A stretch of DNA of 64,000 nt from Liolophura sinensis (lineage: Eukaryota; Mollusca; Polyplacophora; Chitonida; Chitonidae), in the NCBI RefSeq assembly GCF_032854445.1, contig NC_088302.1, forward strand, positions 19,961,338-20,025,337, written 5' to 3'. The position numbers were made by a program, and so were the translations under genes. Below are positions 33,700 through 46,653 of this stretch, piece after piece; position 1 is the stretch's first letter; each line of letters starts with the position of its first letter. The notes below the pieces were generated by a model, which was not told the DNA's origin, did no database searches, and saw only the letters and a program-made list of their open reading frames with translations.

Positions 33700-36600
33700 T
33701 AATTTCTGGTTGATGGGAATGAGTCGTTTGCGATTGGAATGTTCGAAAAAGTTTCTTACAGACAGCACAAGAAGACACAACCGTGTTGTGACATCTTCAT
33801 GAGAATGCAGGGGTCAGAACACATCGCAACTGACACATCTCAAACATCGGACTTGGCAAACATGCGGGCACGGAGTATGAGAAACGGTTTCTTGTTGTTT
33901 TTACGGATACGGACTTGTCTGTCCATGGACTTCAGAGACAAACACTCCAGTAGTGTGTCATATCATGCCCCGAGTGGACTTTAAAATTGACGGATGTGAC
34001 AAAATTCATATTTATAATGAGAGCACATCATCAAACAATTAATAGGCCTGAACTGGCCAACCTCCTTGTCAACGAAGACGACTGTGCAGTTTTCTACCCA
34101 AAAAGACAATATAGCCTCACTATGAAAACGTATTTTGTCTAGGTTTCAGTTATTTTGTTTCTGTAGTCCTTTTCTCTCAACTTGTTGCTTATATTCAGCA
34201 CAAGATTAAGCTGATGTAGATTAAATTATGAATTAGGAAAAGTATTATAGATGCATTTTCCTGACAATAATACTGGTATGGAAGTTCAACCCATCAAATC
34301 AATGTGCTGGGTTGGTGGTGTTACATGTCACTAAATTAAGATAATTTGGATAGTGACTGTGAATGATTTTACAAAGAGTTGAAAAAGTCAAAAAAGCTGA
34401 CTATAATGAATAAAACAGAATCAATGGTAGAAGCTGAAATATTACGTCAAATTTTGCCGCCACCAATCTTCATTTATTCATGATGAATGGTGTTATCAAT
34501 GACATGCATTTAAAAGGAAACATACATGATTTTGTTTTAAGATCAAATGTAAACCAGTAACATCAGTTCCACCAAACGAGACAACATCAAGATCCAAATC
34601 TGCAAACAATTATGTTGTTTGTTTTGAACGTTATTTGCGCAGTAATGTTGAATAGCGCATGTAGAGAAACGTTCATTTAACAACACGGAGGGGTTTTACT
34701 GAAAAATTTTAAAGAATAAAAATTTTGTAAATTCATCTCCGATCACCCAACTGCGAGTCAATCCAGATTTATATTGGGTTAATTCTTAGATGTTGAAAGT
34801 AATACGGAACGACTGTGGAAAATGTGGTGCTCAAATAGCCACCATGTAAGAAATCTTAAACGTCATTTTTTTGTGGAAAACTGCCAAAGATAACAACCCT
34901 CTGTAGCAATATTCCATCTGAAAGAAGCCTGTGAATAAATTTTACATAACAGCAAATTTTTAAGTTATTCACATTATTAGAAAAAGTTACAATGTTATTT
35001 ACATGGCAGCTTTTTCTTGTACCGTAGAGTTGGCCTCTGTAAAAATAATATTTATACAGTAACATACGTGCAGGACATTTTACTTGCCCTTGAGCCTATT
35101 TCCAGGCAAACAAACTTGATAATACCATTTGTGGATTCTTTTATAACTACATGCTGTCTTCTTTTCATAGCCTGTAAAGAAAGCTGATTTAATTCCATTT
35201 CATAACGCTTGGAAAACTGCATTTAAACGCGAAGGCAATATCATAAAAAAATTAAAAGTTGTGATCATAGAAATTTGATTTCAAAATCATAGAAAATCAT
35301 ATTCCCTAATTTCCACAAGTTCTCGTTGTGTGATCCTGCCGATTCATTCGTCAATCATTCATCCAAAGTCACAGTTGTCTGTAAATATAAGGACTAACAT
35401 TGTCTACACATAACACAAAAACAGCGTTGAAAAAAAACAAACAAAAAAAAAACAAAAAAAAAAAACAAAACAAAACAGAACAACAACAACACAAAAAACC
35501 AAACTAAAACAGAAACAAACAAACCAACATAATTCATGACCATCCCATTTTAATTGCCACAATATATCTGTGTTCCGAACCAAGGTGAGAGGATAGAGGA
35601 GCGGACAAATTCGCGGATTAACGCTCTGCTGAGAATCTGATCGTTTCATGAAAGATTTTGGCGTCTTTGTGGTGACTGCTAATAGTGCGAAAATACGTAG
35701 TAAGGAATAAAGGAATCATTTGTAAAGTTACCCTTGATTTGCGTTGTAGATCAAACGTTTACAGGTTTTAGAGGGGATTCTGCGTGCGGACAGAGGTCCG
35801 TCGTTTTGTTGAAAGGTTTCAGTTGGTGACAAAGGCCGACGTGTTTCTTTGCGTTCACACGTCCTGTAGCGACAAGGTTCACGCGCCAGAAAACGAAGTG
35901 ACCAGACATATTCCGAGAATTTCAGTCAGATATAAAATTTTAATGCGGATAATATCTCCAGAGGTATCATTACAAAAACGTCGTTAAGACTTTGGCAGGA
36001 GTTTCACTTCCCCTTCAAATGAAGCCCTGTTTACTCTTGAATCACCCCAGTCAGATATGGATCAGAAAAAGATTCATCCCCACTGCCCGTCCAAGCATCG
36101 TAAACAGTGCAGTGATCCCAGGGGTCTCATTACTGACAGGGCCTAAGTGCGCTATGGAACGCAGGTCCAAATCCTTACCCTAACTGACCCGCAGCAAAAC
36201 ACCTCTATTATGCCAAGGACCTCATTGCTACAACAACGGTGACCTTAAAATTTTGAAATAATATTAATTTTTTCCAATGAAGGAAGAGCAGCAATGTTTG
36301 GACAACAATGATGTATAAAGTTCTTTCGTGGTCTCACGTAATATTGGCTATGATTTGCAAACGAACTCCTGAAGATCAAGAGGTCATAACAGATATTCAT
36401 TTATACCAATACTCAACTATTATATAATAGACGTTCCAGATCAATAATTGAAGAATCAATTTCCTAATCAAAGTTCAATAAAATCCCGAACAGAATAAGT
36501 AAGTATATAAAGTAAGACATTAGGACCGATTCAATTCAAGTATAAAAATGGTAACAGTTTTTCGAGGTGGGTGGTATGGTCTGGATGTGTATAAATTTTA

Positions 36601-39600
36601 ACGAGTATTGTGTACCATGCAAAATTATATGTTTTTATTAGGCAAAACATGTCTCATCTGCGCTATGATTACAACTGTTCACGTATCAAGCGTGGCCATT
36701 TTTTGGACAGATTTATAGATGTACGTTTTACGTAGCCTCGGTTTAAGCAAAATTGGACACAACAGTGAAGCTGGGCGCCACAGATTATGGACACCCCGTC
36801 CAAATTTACTCACAACAAAAGAATTTTATAGTAAAGGCGTGTAATTTAACCCTCAATTTCGTCGTTCAAACACCATTCTTGGAGCGTAAAATGGACGTTC
36901 GTAATTGATAATCACAACAAAGCTGTTAGGATTGTACGAGATTGGACAAGCGTTGTCATTCTGGTTTAACAGTTTTTATGCACAACTTTGGAATCTTACT
37001 TCATCATTTATCATCGTCATTCAAACTTTTAAAAACTTCTCATGTTTTCCTGTCTATGTTAATTTCAATATTCGGTTGATGAAGCAAAGGAAACGAAGTC
37101 ATTACAGAACAGACGCCAATTTCACAAAGGCAATATTGAAGAAAGCAGAAATTTGAAAAGTGACTGAAAATGTTTATTTTGCGTTACTTTGAAAGTAAAG
37201 TTGGGAACACAAAAGTCTTATGTAAACATAAATATATCGCAACTCGGGAATCTGGGGCCATCAACTGTATACCCTATTCAGCCCTTAATCTTTATCGTCA
37301 CACGTATGACACTTTTCCCACAACCACACTTTCCTGACTGCACCTGTTTTACTTTCTATATGCTCTCCGTCCTTTATTATATTTTGTACAGACGGTGCTT
37401 AATTAGTCCATTCTACTTTGCTACAAGATTTTCCCTCCAATAAACTAACCATATCCGACTGAACACTCCTGAAGAAGGTGAACTTTATCGCATTACATGT
37501 ATTTTTGAAAAAGTATCACGCAGTGAGGGTGAGGTTTCTTTTTTGGCTCATATGATGTCATGTCTTTATCAAATAAAACTTTTCAATGGTGGAAGGAACT
37601 TCTTTCTATCCGTTAGCTATGTGAATATAGATACACAGGTGAGTACGGATTTCCCACCTGTCGGCTTGTAAAACCTGTGCACGTAATCATGGGGCGGTAA
37701 GTGATACCGAGGTGAGACTTGCTGGCAATGCCGCATGCACACACTAAACAAACACGCGCATGCTTGAAACAACAGCCTCCGTCCTTGGTAAAGTACCGGG
37801 TCTTCTCAGACCGCAGCACACAGAGTCTTTTCTTTGGCTGATTCGGACCAATCGTTGATCCCGTCTCATTGCAAACAGATGTATTGCGGAGCAATGTTAG
37901 AGTAGCGAACGATCGCATACTCATGTGGCGGAGGCTACAAATCTTTACGGATCATATCTGGAAGGGTTTACCAAAAACACAGTTAGATACCTTGAGAGAG
38001 ATGAACCCGGTCACACATATTGCCGATCAAGAGGAATAATTGCTCTGGGGTAAGTTGCATCTTAATGTTCAGTCTGTGAAAGAACAGAAGACCCAGAGAA
38101 GTCGCTGTAAAATCTGAGAACGACACTGCGTTAGGGCAAGTACATCGTGTTGAGGACTATACACAGCGGTTTCTGTTGGCGTAGATGTAAGTAAGAGCAA
38201 GTTTGTTTGTCCACATGCAGGTGAATCCCGCATTACGTGACCGGGTTCGTGTTACCCAACTTGTAACATTTAGGCTTACTTTTGAAGCAGCAGGCATACA
38301 CCTCGTTCAGGTGACAATTTTCCCCTGACTTGACAGTCTTTAGATGTGTACGCATTCCCCCAGTGATGTCACGGATTGAGAACGGGCGAAGCTTTAACTC
38401 CACTTGTCAGCATTAGCCTTTATTTCAGCGTATCTGCGACTTTTATGTTAAAAAAAAACACAAAAAACTGATTGTAATGTGTTTTACAGACTACTGTTAT
38501 TCCAGGGTAAAATAGTATTTGAGGTGCAAAATGGCGACCGATGTTTTTAGTGTAACACTGAGCCAGAAGTGAAATGTCCGATACAATCAAAATTGTCCAA
38601 ATATGGAAGAAATGAACACAGGAAGGGATGACCAAACACGGGCTGCCATGAAAAGAAAAACATTGTCGATAAAAGTGTATGATCGTTTTCATATCGAAGC
38701 CCTGACAACACAAATAGCTTTAGCATCTAATGTGTCAGCCGTCCTTTTTTCTTAGCGACGCAAAATGCTACAGTTTACCCGTACTGTCGTACTCGTACTA
38801 ATACATGCTCTTCTACACAGTTTGCATTCGTGAAAGTGAAATAGGTGGTATGTAGTAGATTAAAGTTGATTATGATACGTAAATATTATATTTTTATGTG
38901 GGAAGCAACCCTGACAACGCTTAAAGTAAAACAGTTTCACGTCACTGTGATCCATGAAAAAGTATATCGGTTCTAGCTGTCAAATCTTGATCAGCGCAGA
39001 AGAATTAAAATCATAAAATAGGATGTCAGAAATTCTATGGAGAAATCCGTTAATATATTCTGAATGGAGATTAAAATGTTGCTTTTTACCTCTGATCGTC
39101 TATAAAATGGTTCTGTTAACATTTTCTCCTTCATAACTGTAAGACTTATTTCATTTGTCCGTCCTGATTTGAGTATGCATGCTAACTGTTTTTGTAATTC
39201 ATCTTAAGAGCAGTTGATAAGGCAAGGTAAGTTACAACATAAATCATTTTGGGACATGGAATAGAAATCACTAAGGACTGGTTTCAAACCAGTGGTACGA
39301 TACTCGATGGGAATCCATTTTACACTTCACCGTGCTGTGAGAATGGCATGTGTGATGTAGACATTTACTGAACTCCTTTTTGTGATTATTTGGTTAGCGA
39401 AGGCCGCGAGTCCCACTAGAGATATTACATTGGTTAGCACTTGACGAAAGTAATTGTCGTCTGTGCATGCCGTAACCTCCATCTTTTGATGCTAGAAAAT
39501 TTAGAATGCCTTCATTTTCGGTCCGTTTCTCCATTTCCATTCTATCGCCCTTCGAGCAAATTGGGAGAGCATTGCGGTGGCGGCCGGCCCACGAAACAGA

Positions 39601-39957
39601 TGGCTGAATGGCAGAGGTACACCTTTTCAGCAAATACAGGCGGATTTATCCCTGACAGTGATTTGGGGTTTGGACGAACTCAGCTCTTTGCCATTGCCTT
39701 CTCACAACTGACGACAAAGACTCGACAAACGAAGATTCTTTGCGCAGAGATTTTCTTCACACATTCCATTTGGGTTTACATACACACAAATTATCCCCTA
39801 TTATGAAGGTCCCACAGATTGGGATGTATCTGTCTCTGACAGCCCATCGGCGGAAAAATTGTAGTCCTGGGCCTAGCTTCACAAAGATGTCGTATATGTG
39901 CAATAATCGTACATATTGGACAACGGTACGGTAAAAGAGAAGTTCAAAATATCACCA
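33700..39957. other. intergenic, no gene called
   Basis: About 6 kb without a recognisable exon or mobile element. It contains an A-rich simple tract at 35430-35520 (AAAC/AAC repeats) and several frames of 60-121 codons with no motif. Confidence 0.4.
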
Positions 39958-39967
39958 CAAATGTACG

Positions 39968-40225
39968 ATATTTATTTATTTGACTGGTGTTTTACGCCGT
40001 ACTCAAGAACATTTCACTTATACGACGGAGGCCAGCATTATGGTGGGCGGAAACCGGGTAGAGCCCGGGGGAAAGCCACGGCAGGTTGCTAGCAGGCCTT
40101 CCCACGTACGGCCGGAGAGGAAGCCAGCATCAGCTGGACTTGAACTCACAGCGACCGCATTGGTGAGAGGCTCCTAGGTCATAACGGTGCGTTATTGCGC
40201 TAACCAATTGAGCCACAGAGGCTTC
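39968..40225 (-). mobile_element. SINE family A, full length
   Basis: The tail is at the left and the head at the right (ends near AGCCACAGAGGC on the plus strand). It has a perfect 10-base target duplication, CAAATGTACG, at 39958-39967 and 40226-40235. A short deletion removes the GACCATCC part of the body. Confidence 0.93.
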
Positions 40226-40296
40226 CAAATGTACGTTTAATAAATGTCTTACGCCACTTTGTGAAATTTAAACTGCACATAGCGATCGCAGGCTAA

Positions 40297-40677
40297 AACC
40301 CCGTCCAGACTATCCAACATGGTTCAACAACAAGTTGAATGCCGGAAGAATCGTGTCGTGGCTTTATCGGCTGCGCTTATTGTATCAAGGAAATATCTCA
40401 TCGTGAGACCAGTTTCTCTCTTTCGCCTTTGGCGCCGCCATTTTGCCCAGGTCACGAGCGTTAAGACGGTCATTCACTAAACTTGTCTGAACTTGTTTAC
40501 AAAAAATACACATGCACATTTCCGCTTCAACATAGTTGGATGGTGTTCAGTGTTGTTGAACGGAGTTGAAAAATCCTCCCAGACTACTCAACTCGGCTCA
40601 ACTTGTTGACTCAACTTCAAGGTGACTCTTGTTGAGTCAACAAGAGTTGAGTGATGTTGGGTAGTCTGGACGGGGTT
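40297..40677. mobile_element. MITE with 24-bp terminal inverted repeats and TAA flanks (381 bp)
   Basis: The ends AACCCCGTCCAGACTA and TAGTCTGGACGGGGTT belong to 24-base inverted repeats with one mismatch. TAA occurs on both sides (40294-40296 and 40678-40680). A 3-bp TAA/TWA duplication fits PIF/Harbinger-type elements. The interior contains several GTTGAA/TTCAAC and GTTGAGTC motifs in both orientations and no coding frame. Confidence 0.85.
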
Positions 40678-40680
40678 TAA

Positions 40681-42700
40681 GTTGATCGTAACTACCATGG
40701 CAATATGTGTTAACAGTCAGCTTAGCTTACAATCGCCTTGTGCAAGCGGCCCTTGAAATATTAGGTGCATTCATAATGATAAAATGCTTCCTGTTTAATC
40801 GTACCCACATACAATCTTATCATGACCACATCGAACAAAAGTTCGACTGAATATAGAAGACTATACAGCATAGAGACTAAAACCAGAGCAGAGACCACAA
40901 CGTGATAATTGGCATGTGGTCAGTCATATTGCCAGCGAAATCGGGTCGCGTGTCAATCCACCCCAGGTAGACTCTCACCTTGACTGTTTATGTGTATGCT
41001 TAAAAATGTAGCAGTATGATAAACCACCAGTGCTAGGGTACACGCGCACTGGCACCATGGCCAACCTACAGAATTTGTTTTATGCAACGTGGGAATATGC
41101 GGGTGATGGCTGCGAAACAGATAAATGTAAACGTGACAATTTCTGTGATGTCACCATATAAGGTTTATGAAGGCTGTGTTATAGAGATAGAGATATCGAC
41201 TAACCACTACCTCAGCAGATATTCACTGAGTTTAGCTTCAACTCTCTACTATTTAGCACAAGATTAGCCCGACAAATATCCAAAAACCAACTGTCATAAA
41301 AGAGTTGGATTGTAAATACAAAATCCCTTTGGCATTGTGTAATAGAGTAAGCATCATGACCTCAGCTTATACAGGAAGCGGCTGAGGACTTGATTTGGAG
41401 GACGGCTCGGTTTCTGATCGCTTCAGACAGCTTTCTCTGACTGTCTTCTGCTAAAGGGCAGGTTTATGAACCTAGGCACGATGCAGTTTTAATTCAATAA
41501 GAACTGTTTGGAGAAGGGGGCATTTTCGAGAGTTAGCCTAATCAATAGCCAACTGTGTTCAATCCCCAGCCTTAAAACAGCGGGTTCTCCTATGCACTTC
41601 TTCCTGAAAGCTCGCTGGACACCGTCAACATCTCATCGATATGTACAACAAGAATCTGTTGTACAGACTGTATAGGTAAATGGCACCCTAAACAGAAACT
41701 TTCAGATTTTGTAGCAAGTGTCTTTGTCGAGTAACTGTATGAGAACCAGAAATGTGAAATTTAAGATGAATTACACAAAAAATGTAAAGCAACGTCAGTG
41801 TTTTATACATACTATTTTTCCAGTAGCCCAGTCTTATAATTTTCTCTTCAGTTGTAGAGTTAATACTAAAACAATAAACGTTTTTAAACGTTTTATAAGT
41901 TTAATAAGTAATTTGTAAACGATGGAAATGTAGGAAAAAATCACTGCCAGTTGCCAGGGGAGTAATCTACAAAATGTATTTTAAATTTGAAGGTACAGAA
42001 AATCAGTAACAGCCATATGAACATCCAAAAAGCGATACCATTTTTGTTACTGGCATCGTAGTAAAATACAACAGAACATCTGAACTTACCCTTGATTTTT
42101 GTATTACTTTCAAGTCCAAACGTAACGTCACAGCGCTTGTTATTTTTCGCTGATCTCTTTGTGGACACAGAGGCCCTAAATCGTCAGACATTGGGTGTCA
42201 TTTAATTTGCTGATAAACCCTTCCAATGAGCTGTCTTGTCTGTCGACCTTCTACAGACATCTTTCCACAATCTTCATCATGTTTCTCCTTACGCTAGGAG
42301 CATCGTTTATGGCTTTCATCGAAGCTGAGTCAGAAAGACTTCCGTTTTCGTTTTCTTTTAAGTCCGTGGTCTCCATTTTAAGAGCAGCCTGTAGGTGTAT
42401 ATGTCTGTGTGTTGTGAGACCGTACCTATTTTCACTAATTAGGCGGCTAGCTGACATATCATGGACTGTCTCGCACAGGTGTAAACTGTGAAAACCGGAA
42501 ACGCAATTACAACAGAGAGAAGGCTACGTTTCTGACCTAATCAGGCATTAGCACGGACGCGTCAGAATCGCTTGATAAAACAAGGAGTAAGGATGGCTTA
42601 TTTAACTTAGCCTTCGTTGCTGTTAGGGGGTTTCAATCAAGCGGAAATTCCAAAGGATGATCAATCTATGAGGTAACAATACAAGGTGGCAATGGGGACT
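40681..42700. other. intergenic, nothing recognised
   Basis: No exon, SINE or long repeat was identified. Frames here reach 98 codons without motif or splice support. Confidence 0.4.
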
Positions 42701-42736
42701 CCCCCCCCCCCCAACACACACACACACACGCACACT
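42701..42736 (+). repeat. poly(C) followed by (CA)n
   Basis: A run of 12 C is followed by about eight CA units. Confidence 0.95.
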
Positions 42737-42794
42737 GTAGGCGGATAGGTTAGGACTAGGGATAGTTGTGACTAATTCCACTTAACCTGCTAAG

Positions 42795-43059
42795 GGCCTC
42801 CATGGCTCAGTTGGTTAGCGCTCTAGCGCAGCGTAATGCCCACAGAAACCTCTCACCAATGCTGTCGCTGTGGGTTCAAGTCCAGCTCATGCTGGCTTCC
42901 TTTCCGATCGTAGGTAAGAAGGTCTGCAGCAACCTGCAGCTGGTCGCTGGTATCCCCCAGGCTCTGCTCGGTTTCCGCCCACCATAATGCTGGCCGCCGT
43001 CGTATAAGTGAAATATTCTTGAGTACGGCGTAAAACATCAATCAAATAAATAAATAAAT
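42795..43059 (+). mobile_element. SINE family A, full length
   Basis: Head GGCCTCCATGGCTCAGTTGG, B-box-like GTGGGTTCAAGTCC, body and an (AAAT)n tail. The 16-base flanks CAC(T/A)TAACCTGC(T/A)AAG at 42779-42794 and 43060-43075 are a target duplication with two mismatches, indicating an older insertion. Confidence 0.93.
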
Positions 43060-43075
43060 CACATAACCTGCAAAG

Positions 43076-46000
43076 TGCTAGGGCTCTACATGTATCGTGC
43101 TGGAATACAGTGTTGTTGGAAATATGTGCCTATACGAAGAGTTGCTATCAAAGAGCAACCGGAATATATATTTTTGATTAACGACAATGTAAACTAGCAT
43201 AGTGATTTGGATGCTGATTAACATGCCAGCGTCAAGAACATTCCTTCTGTCTGTCCGGCGTCCTTGAAAACTCTTGGCGCCTTCTCTTTAAATGACTCGG
43301 CATTAATTTCTTAATCTAAATACTTTCTTAGTTCTTTCTTGGTTTATGCTAATTGATGATTCGGAATTGGCTCTTACCATTATCAACCTGTAAGGTCCAT
43401 TATGGTCGACGAGCAGTACACCAGCGCCAACAGAAACTGGTTTTGTTCAGTTACTTCCTAATTTCTTATATAAGCTAGCCAAATGCAACACATTAAAAAC
43501 GCAGTTGGCTGCTCATTGAGCAATAAAATAATGTTTACGAGGAAGAAATAGAGACACGATGACTTGTATGCCTTTCATAACAAAAAGATGTTTTCCCTTT
43601 GTTTACATGTGCATGTAATAGTCTTTCACTTCAACTCACCCTAAATGACAGCGTGGGAATTACCTGCCAACTACATGCAGTGTGTTCCATTACTACCCCT
43701 CTGTTGACACTGGGGAATGCTTTACGATTCCTGATTTAACTACCCTGACATGCACTTAAATGTGTCCCTTGATAGTGTCATAACGGTATTTTGCCGAAGA
43801 CTGTCAGAGTCCTTCTTCGGTGGTGGCACTCTATGTAACCAAAACTGGCCACATAATGCCGCTAGTCCCATTACCATCCAGGGGAATATTTGTTCTCAAA
43901 CATTTCGCACTCAGTGTGTTCTTCTCAATCGTCCAAAGCGAATCTAAATATAACGCAAGGTGTTTATATATTTGCTACAACGAGGCCCTGCAATGAGGCA
44001 GTTAATGTCTTTTAGAGAGGCTGTTACTTTGGCAAATAGAGTATCTTGACGGCCAACACAACTTTGTAATTCACAGGTATCGTCTCCTGACACTTCACAC
44101 ATGTTTCCAAAATCAAGCTCAGCCTTTCCACGTTTCCTTTATGCTAAAAAGCGTGGTGTGTGTAGAAATACATTCTGGGAGTTCCACATGTCTCTTTTCT
44201 TAGACACATGATTTATTTCACACAGTTGGTTTCTTGCAGTACGTAACACGTGGCTGTGAAGTCGCACTCAGGTGACAGACCTAGGGATTTCGCAATTCCT
44301 CTTCCCACACAACGAGGTCAATTCCACGAAAAATTCACAAATTGTACACTAACTTCTTTTTCTCGAATAGAAAAGCTATCATGTTTTAGAACATACAGGA
44401 CATATTCCTCTGCGACTGTGAGTGGCATTTGGTTGTGCAGGCGACGTGTATCTAGGGACAGCTGTAAATCACCCATAAGGGAGAAAGTTGTTTATAGACT
44501 CGCCGAGCTCTGTAGACATTCCCACAAACTGTCCTGCGTCAATAACCTTGCTGGGTTGCGAGAGATCCCAACTGCTAAACAGCAACGCAGAATTGCTAAA
44601 GTTCACATATATACGTCGCAAAGCAGTGTTGAAAAAAGACAATATCCAAGTCTTTTTTGTTTTGTTTATTGTCAACGCCCACAGATTCCTTTTCCTGAAT
44701 ATATGCATAACCAACAAGCAAAATTTAAAGATGTTTAATTTTATCTTCGTATTATACATATATAACCGTGGTTCTGAGTTTTTTGGTTTTGTGTTACAAA
44801 TATAGGCTTTAAACAAACCAAATCAGGCCAAAGTTGGCGTAACCAAATGTTATATGGCGAATAAATGACCCTTATGTCAGAATGATCGTAACCTTTGACC
44901 TTCCAGAGACTTGTTCCGGTCAAGTTAAAAATGCGGAGTTGGGTGAAGGTCGGGTTTTGTGTGTCGTGTTTAGCCTAATTAATTAAGACAACATTGACGC
45001 TGAACTGGAAATACATATGTGCGCTGGAGAGAATCATGTACAAGCGAAACTGAGAGCAAACGTTGTTGTTGTGCCTGTTTGACAGATGTCCGGTAGGCCA
45101 AGGTGATCCCCTATGGACGTTAAACAAGCATGTAAGGTCACAACCAAGGCATGGTTGTCATTTTGCCACAACTTTGACTACATAATTAGTTAAATGTTTT
45201 GCGCTTCTTACTCAAGATTAGCTTTTTATTGAGGATGCACAGCTTGTTGTAGAATGGTGTTTGGCAACACAATCCAAAAATAAATCCCATAAACAATCGT
45301 TCCCCTGTAAAACATAGAATGTCTAAATTCGAATACTACATTGAATCTACAACATTTCGCTAGATGAATGGAATAAGTTGTTCACTTTTCTTGTTAATTT
45401 TAAAATAAAAATGCCTTGGAGATTTGTGTTTATTAGACAAAGGTGTAATTGGTCTTGACAAGGCTTAGATTATACGTACATGGCTTTATGATCATTTGTC
45501 ACACAATGTCACATGAAACCCCATGGTTAAATCTAGGGAGATCTGGTTAAAATCGTCAATACTACCGACTATGAGGAATTTACATGCCCTAAATATCTGA
45601 GTTAGTGTTACTGGTACTTTAAAAAGTGGAAACGTAGTTGGCTATATTGTTTCCAAGAAATACTATACAGTACCTAATTGTACAATTCCATATATAAAGC
45701 AACAGTAGGATATTTTAATAAAAAAAATCAAGGTGTTTAATTTCCCAAAAGTCGAACCAAATCTTTTAAGACCTTCAGTGTTTACAACAATAACAGTAAC
45801 CTCCCCAACCCACACTCAGTGTTGAACGGGAAACAAAAGTATCCTCCAAATCCGGACATGAAAAGGACAGTGTGCGATATGCAGGGATACCAGGAACTTG
45901 GAATATCACATGTAGTCCGTGACTTTTCTGGAAGGCTTCCAATCCGAGTGCGACTGATGGGTATAACGGATCTTTTACCTCCTCCGGTCCAAATCCCGTA

Positions 46001-46503
46001 CGATGTCAGGACACCTTGTGACCTCAGCGTGTTAATAACAAGCCAATCTCCGCGGGATTTAGAAAGAAGACAGGAAGTGGAGCTGCAATCATTTCTAATA
46101 CGCTGTCTCAAAACGTGCCGTAGAAAAATCTAACATCCGAACATGATTATTTTCTATATGGACGCTTCAGGGTACATTTGTAACTTGGACGGAAAGCTTT
46201 TGTCAGGGTTGATTGAGTTCGAGAAACACTTGTCGTTGGTACCTTCGTCAGTGATGCCATGCTAAGACAAATGTATGTTTTTTTGTTTGCTTTGTTAAAG
46301 TTTATTAGCTATGTTGCGATTTTTACCGGCTCTTTTTCAATTTTCCAGTCCTAACTGAGGCATATTGACAATAGGCTGGGTTTCGCCGTTTACATGTGAC
46401 CATTTGTCAACTATCACTCGATGCTGTGGTTTTATCCTTGGTGTAGTACTTTATATTTTATGACAGCTTGGTTTAAGTGTGATTTTTTCTGTTTATTCAA
46501 CAG
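43076..46503. other. upstream region of the myosin gene, no gene called
   Basis: This stretch leads into the acceptor of the first visible myosin exon, so it is at least partly a 5' intron of that gene. Frames at 44250-44738 (162 codons, GTG start) and 45819-46133 (104 codons, GTG start) show no recognised motif. The upstream non-coding exon(s) and promoter of the myosin were not found. Confidence 0.4.
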
Positions 46504-46653
46504 GCGAAACATTTGATAACTGTCACTTGGGTTAACACGGATTAACCAATCAAGATGACGAAGACGGTGAACGACCTGGCCACGTTGCCTTGCTTGGACG
46601 CAAGGGCTATTCTGGAACATCTGCGATCGAGGCATGCCAGCAATCAATACTAC
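46504..46653 (+). CDS. myosin exon with start codon
   Basis: A strong acceptor (TTTTTTCTGTTTATTCAACAG) ends at 46503. A 5' UTR of 51 bases follows, then ATG at 46555 and 33 codons (MTKTVNDLATLPCLDARAIL through ASNQYY) to the donor GTGAGT. The DDLATL-like stretch, followed by a helix ending in QYY-TYIG, is the usual entry to a myosin head. Confidence 0.87.

Noticed and set aside
44250-44738. 162-codon plus-strand ORF
   Set aside because: It starts with GTG, has no motif and no splice context; composition is like its surroundings.
45819-46133. 104-codon plus-strand frame with coding-like wording (LPPPVQIPYDVRTP)
   Set aside because: It starts with GTG and has no known family. It is also open on the opposite strand. 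Without transcript evidence it cannot be separated from chance.
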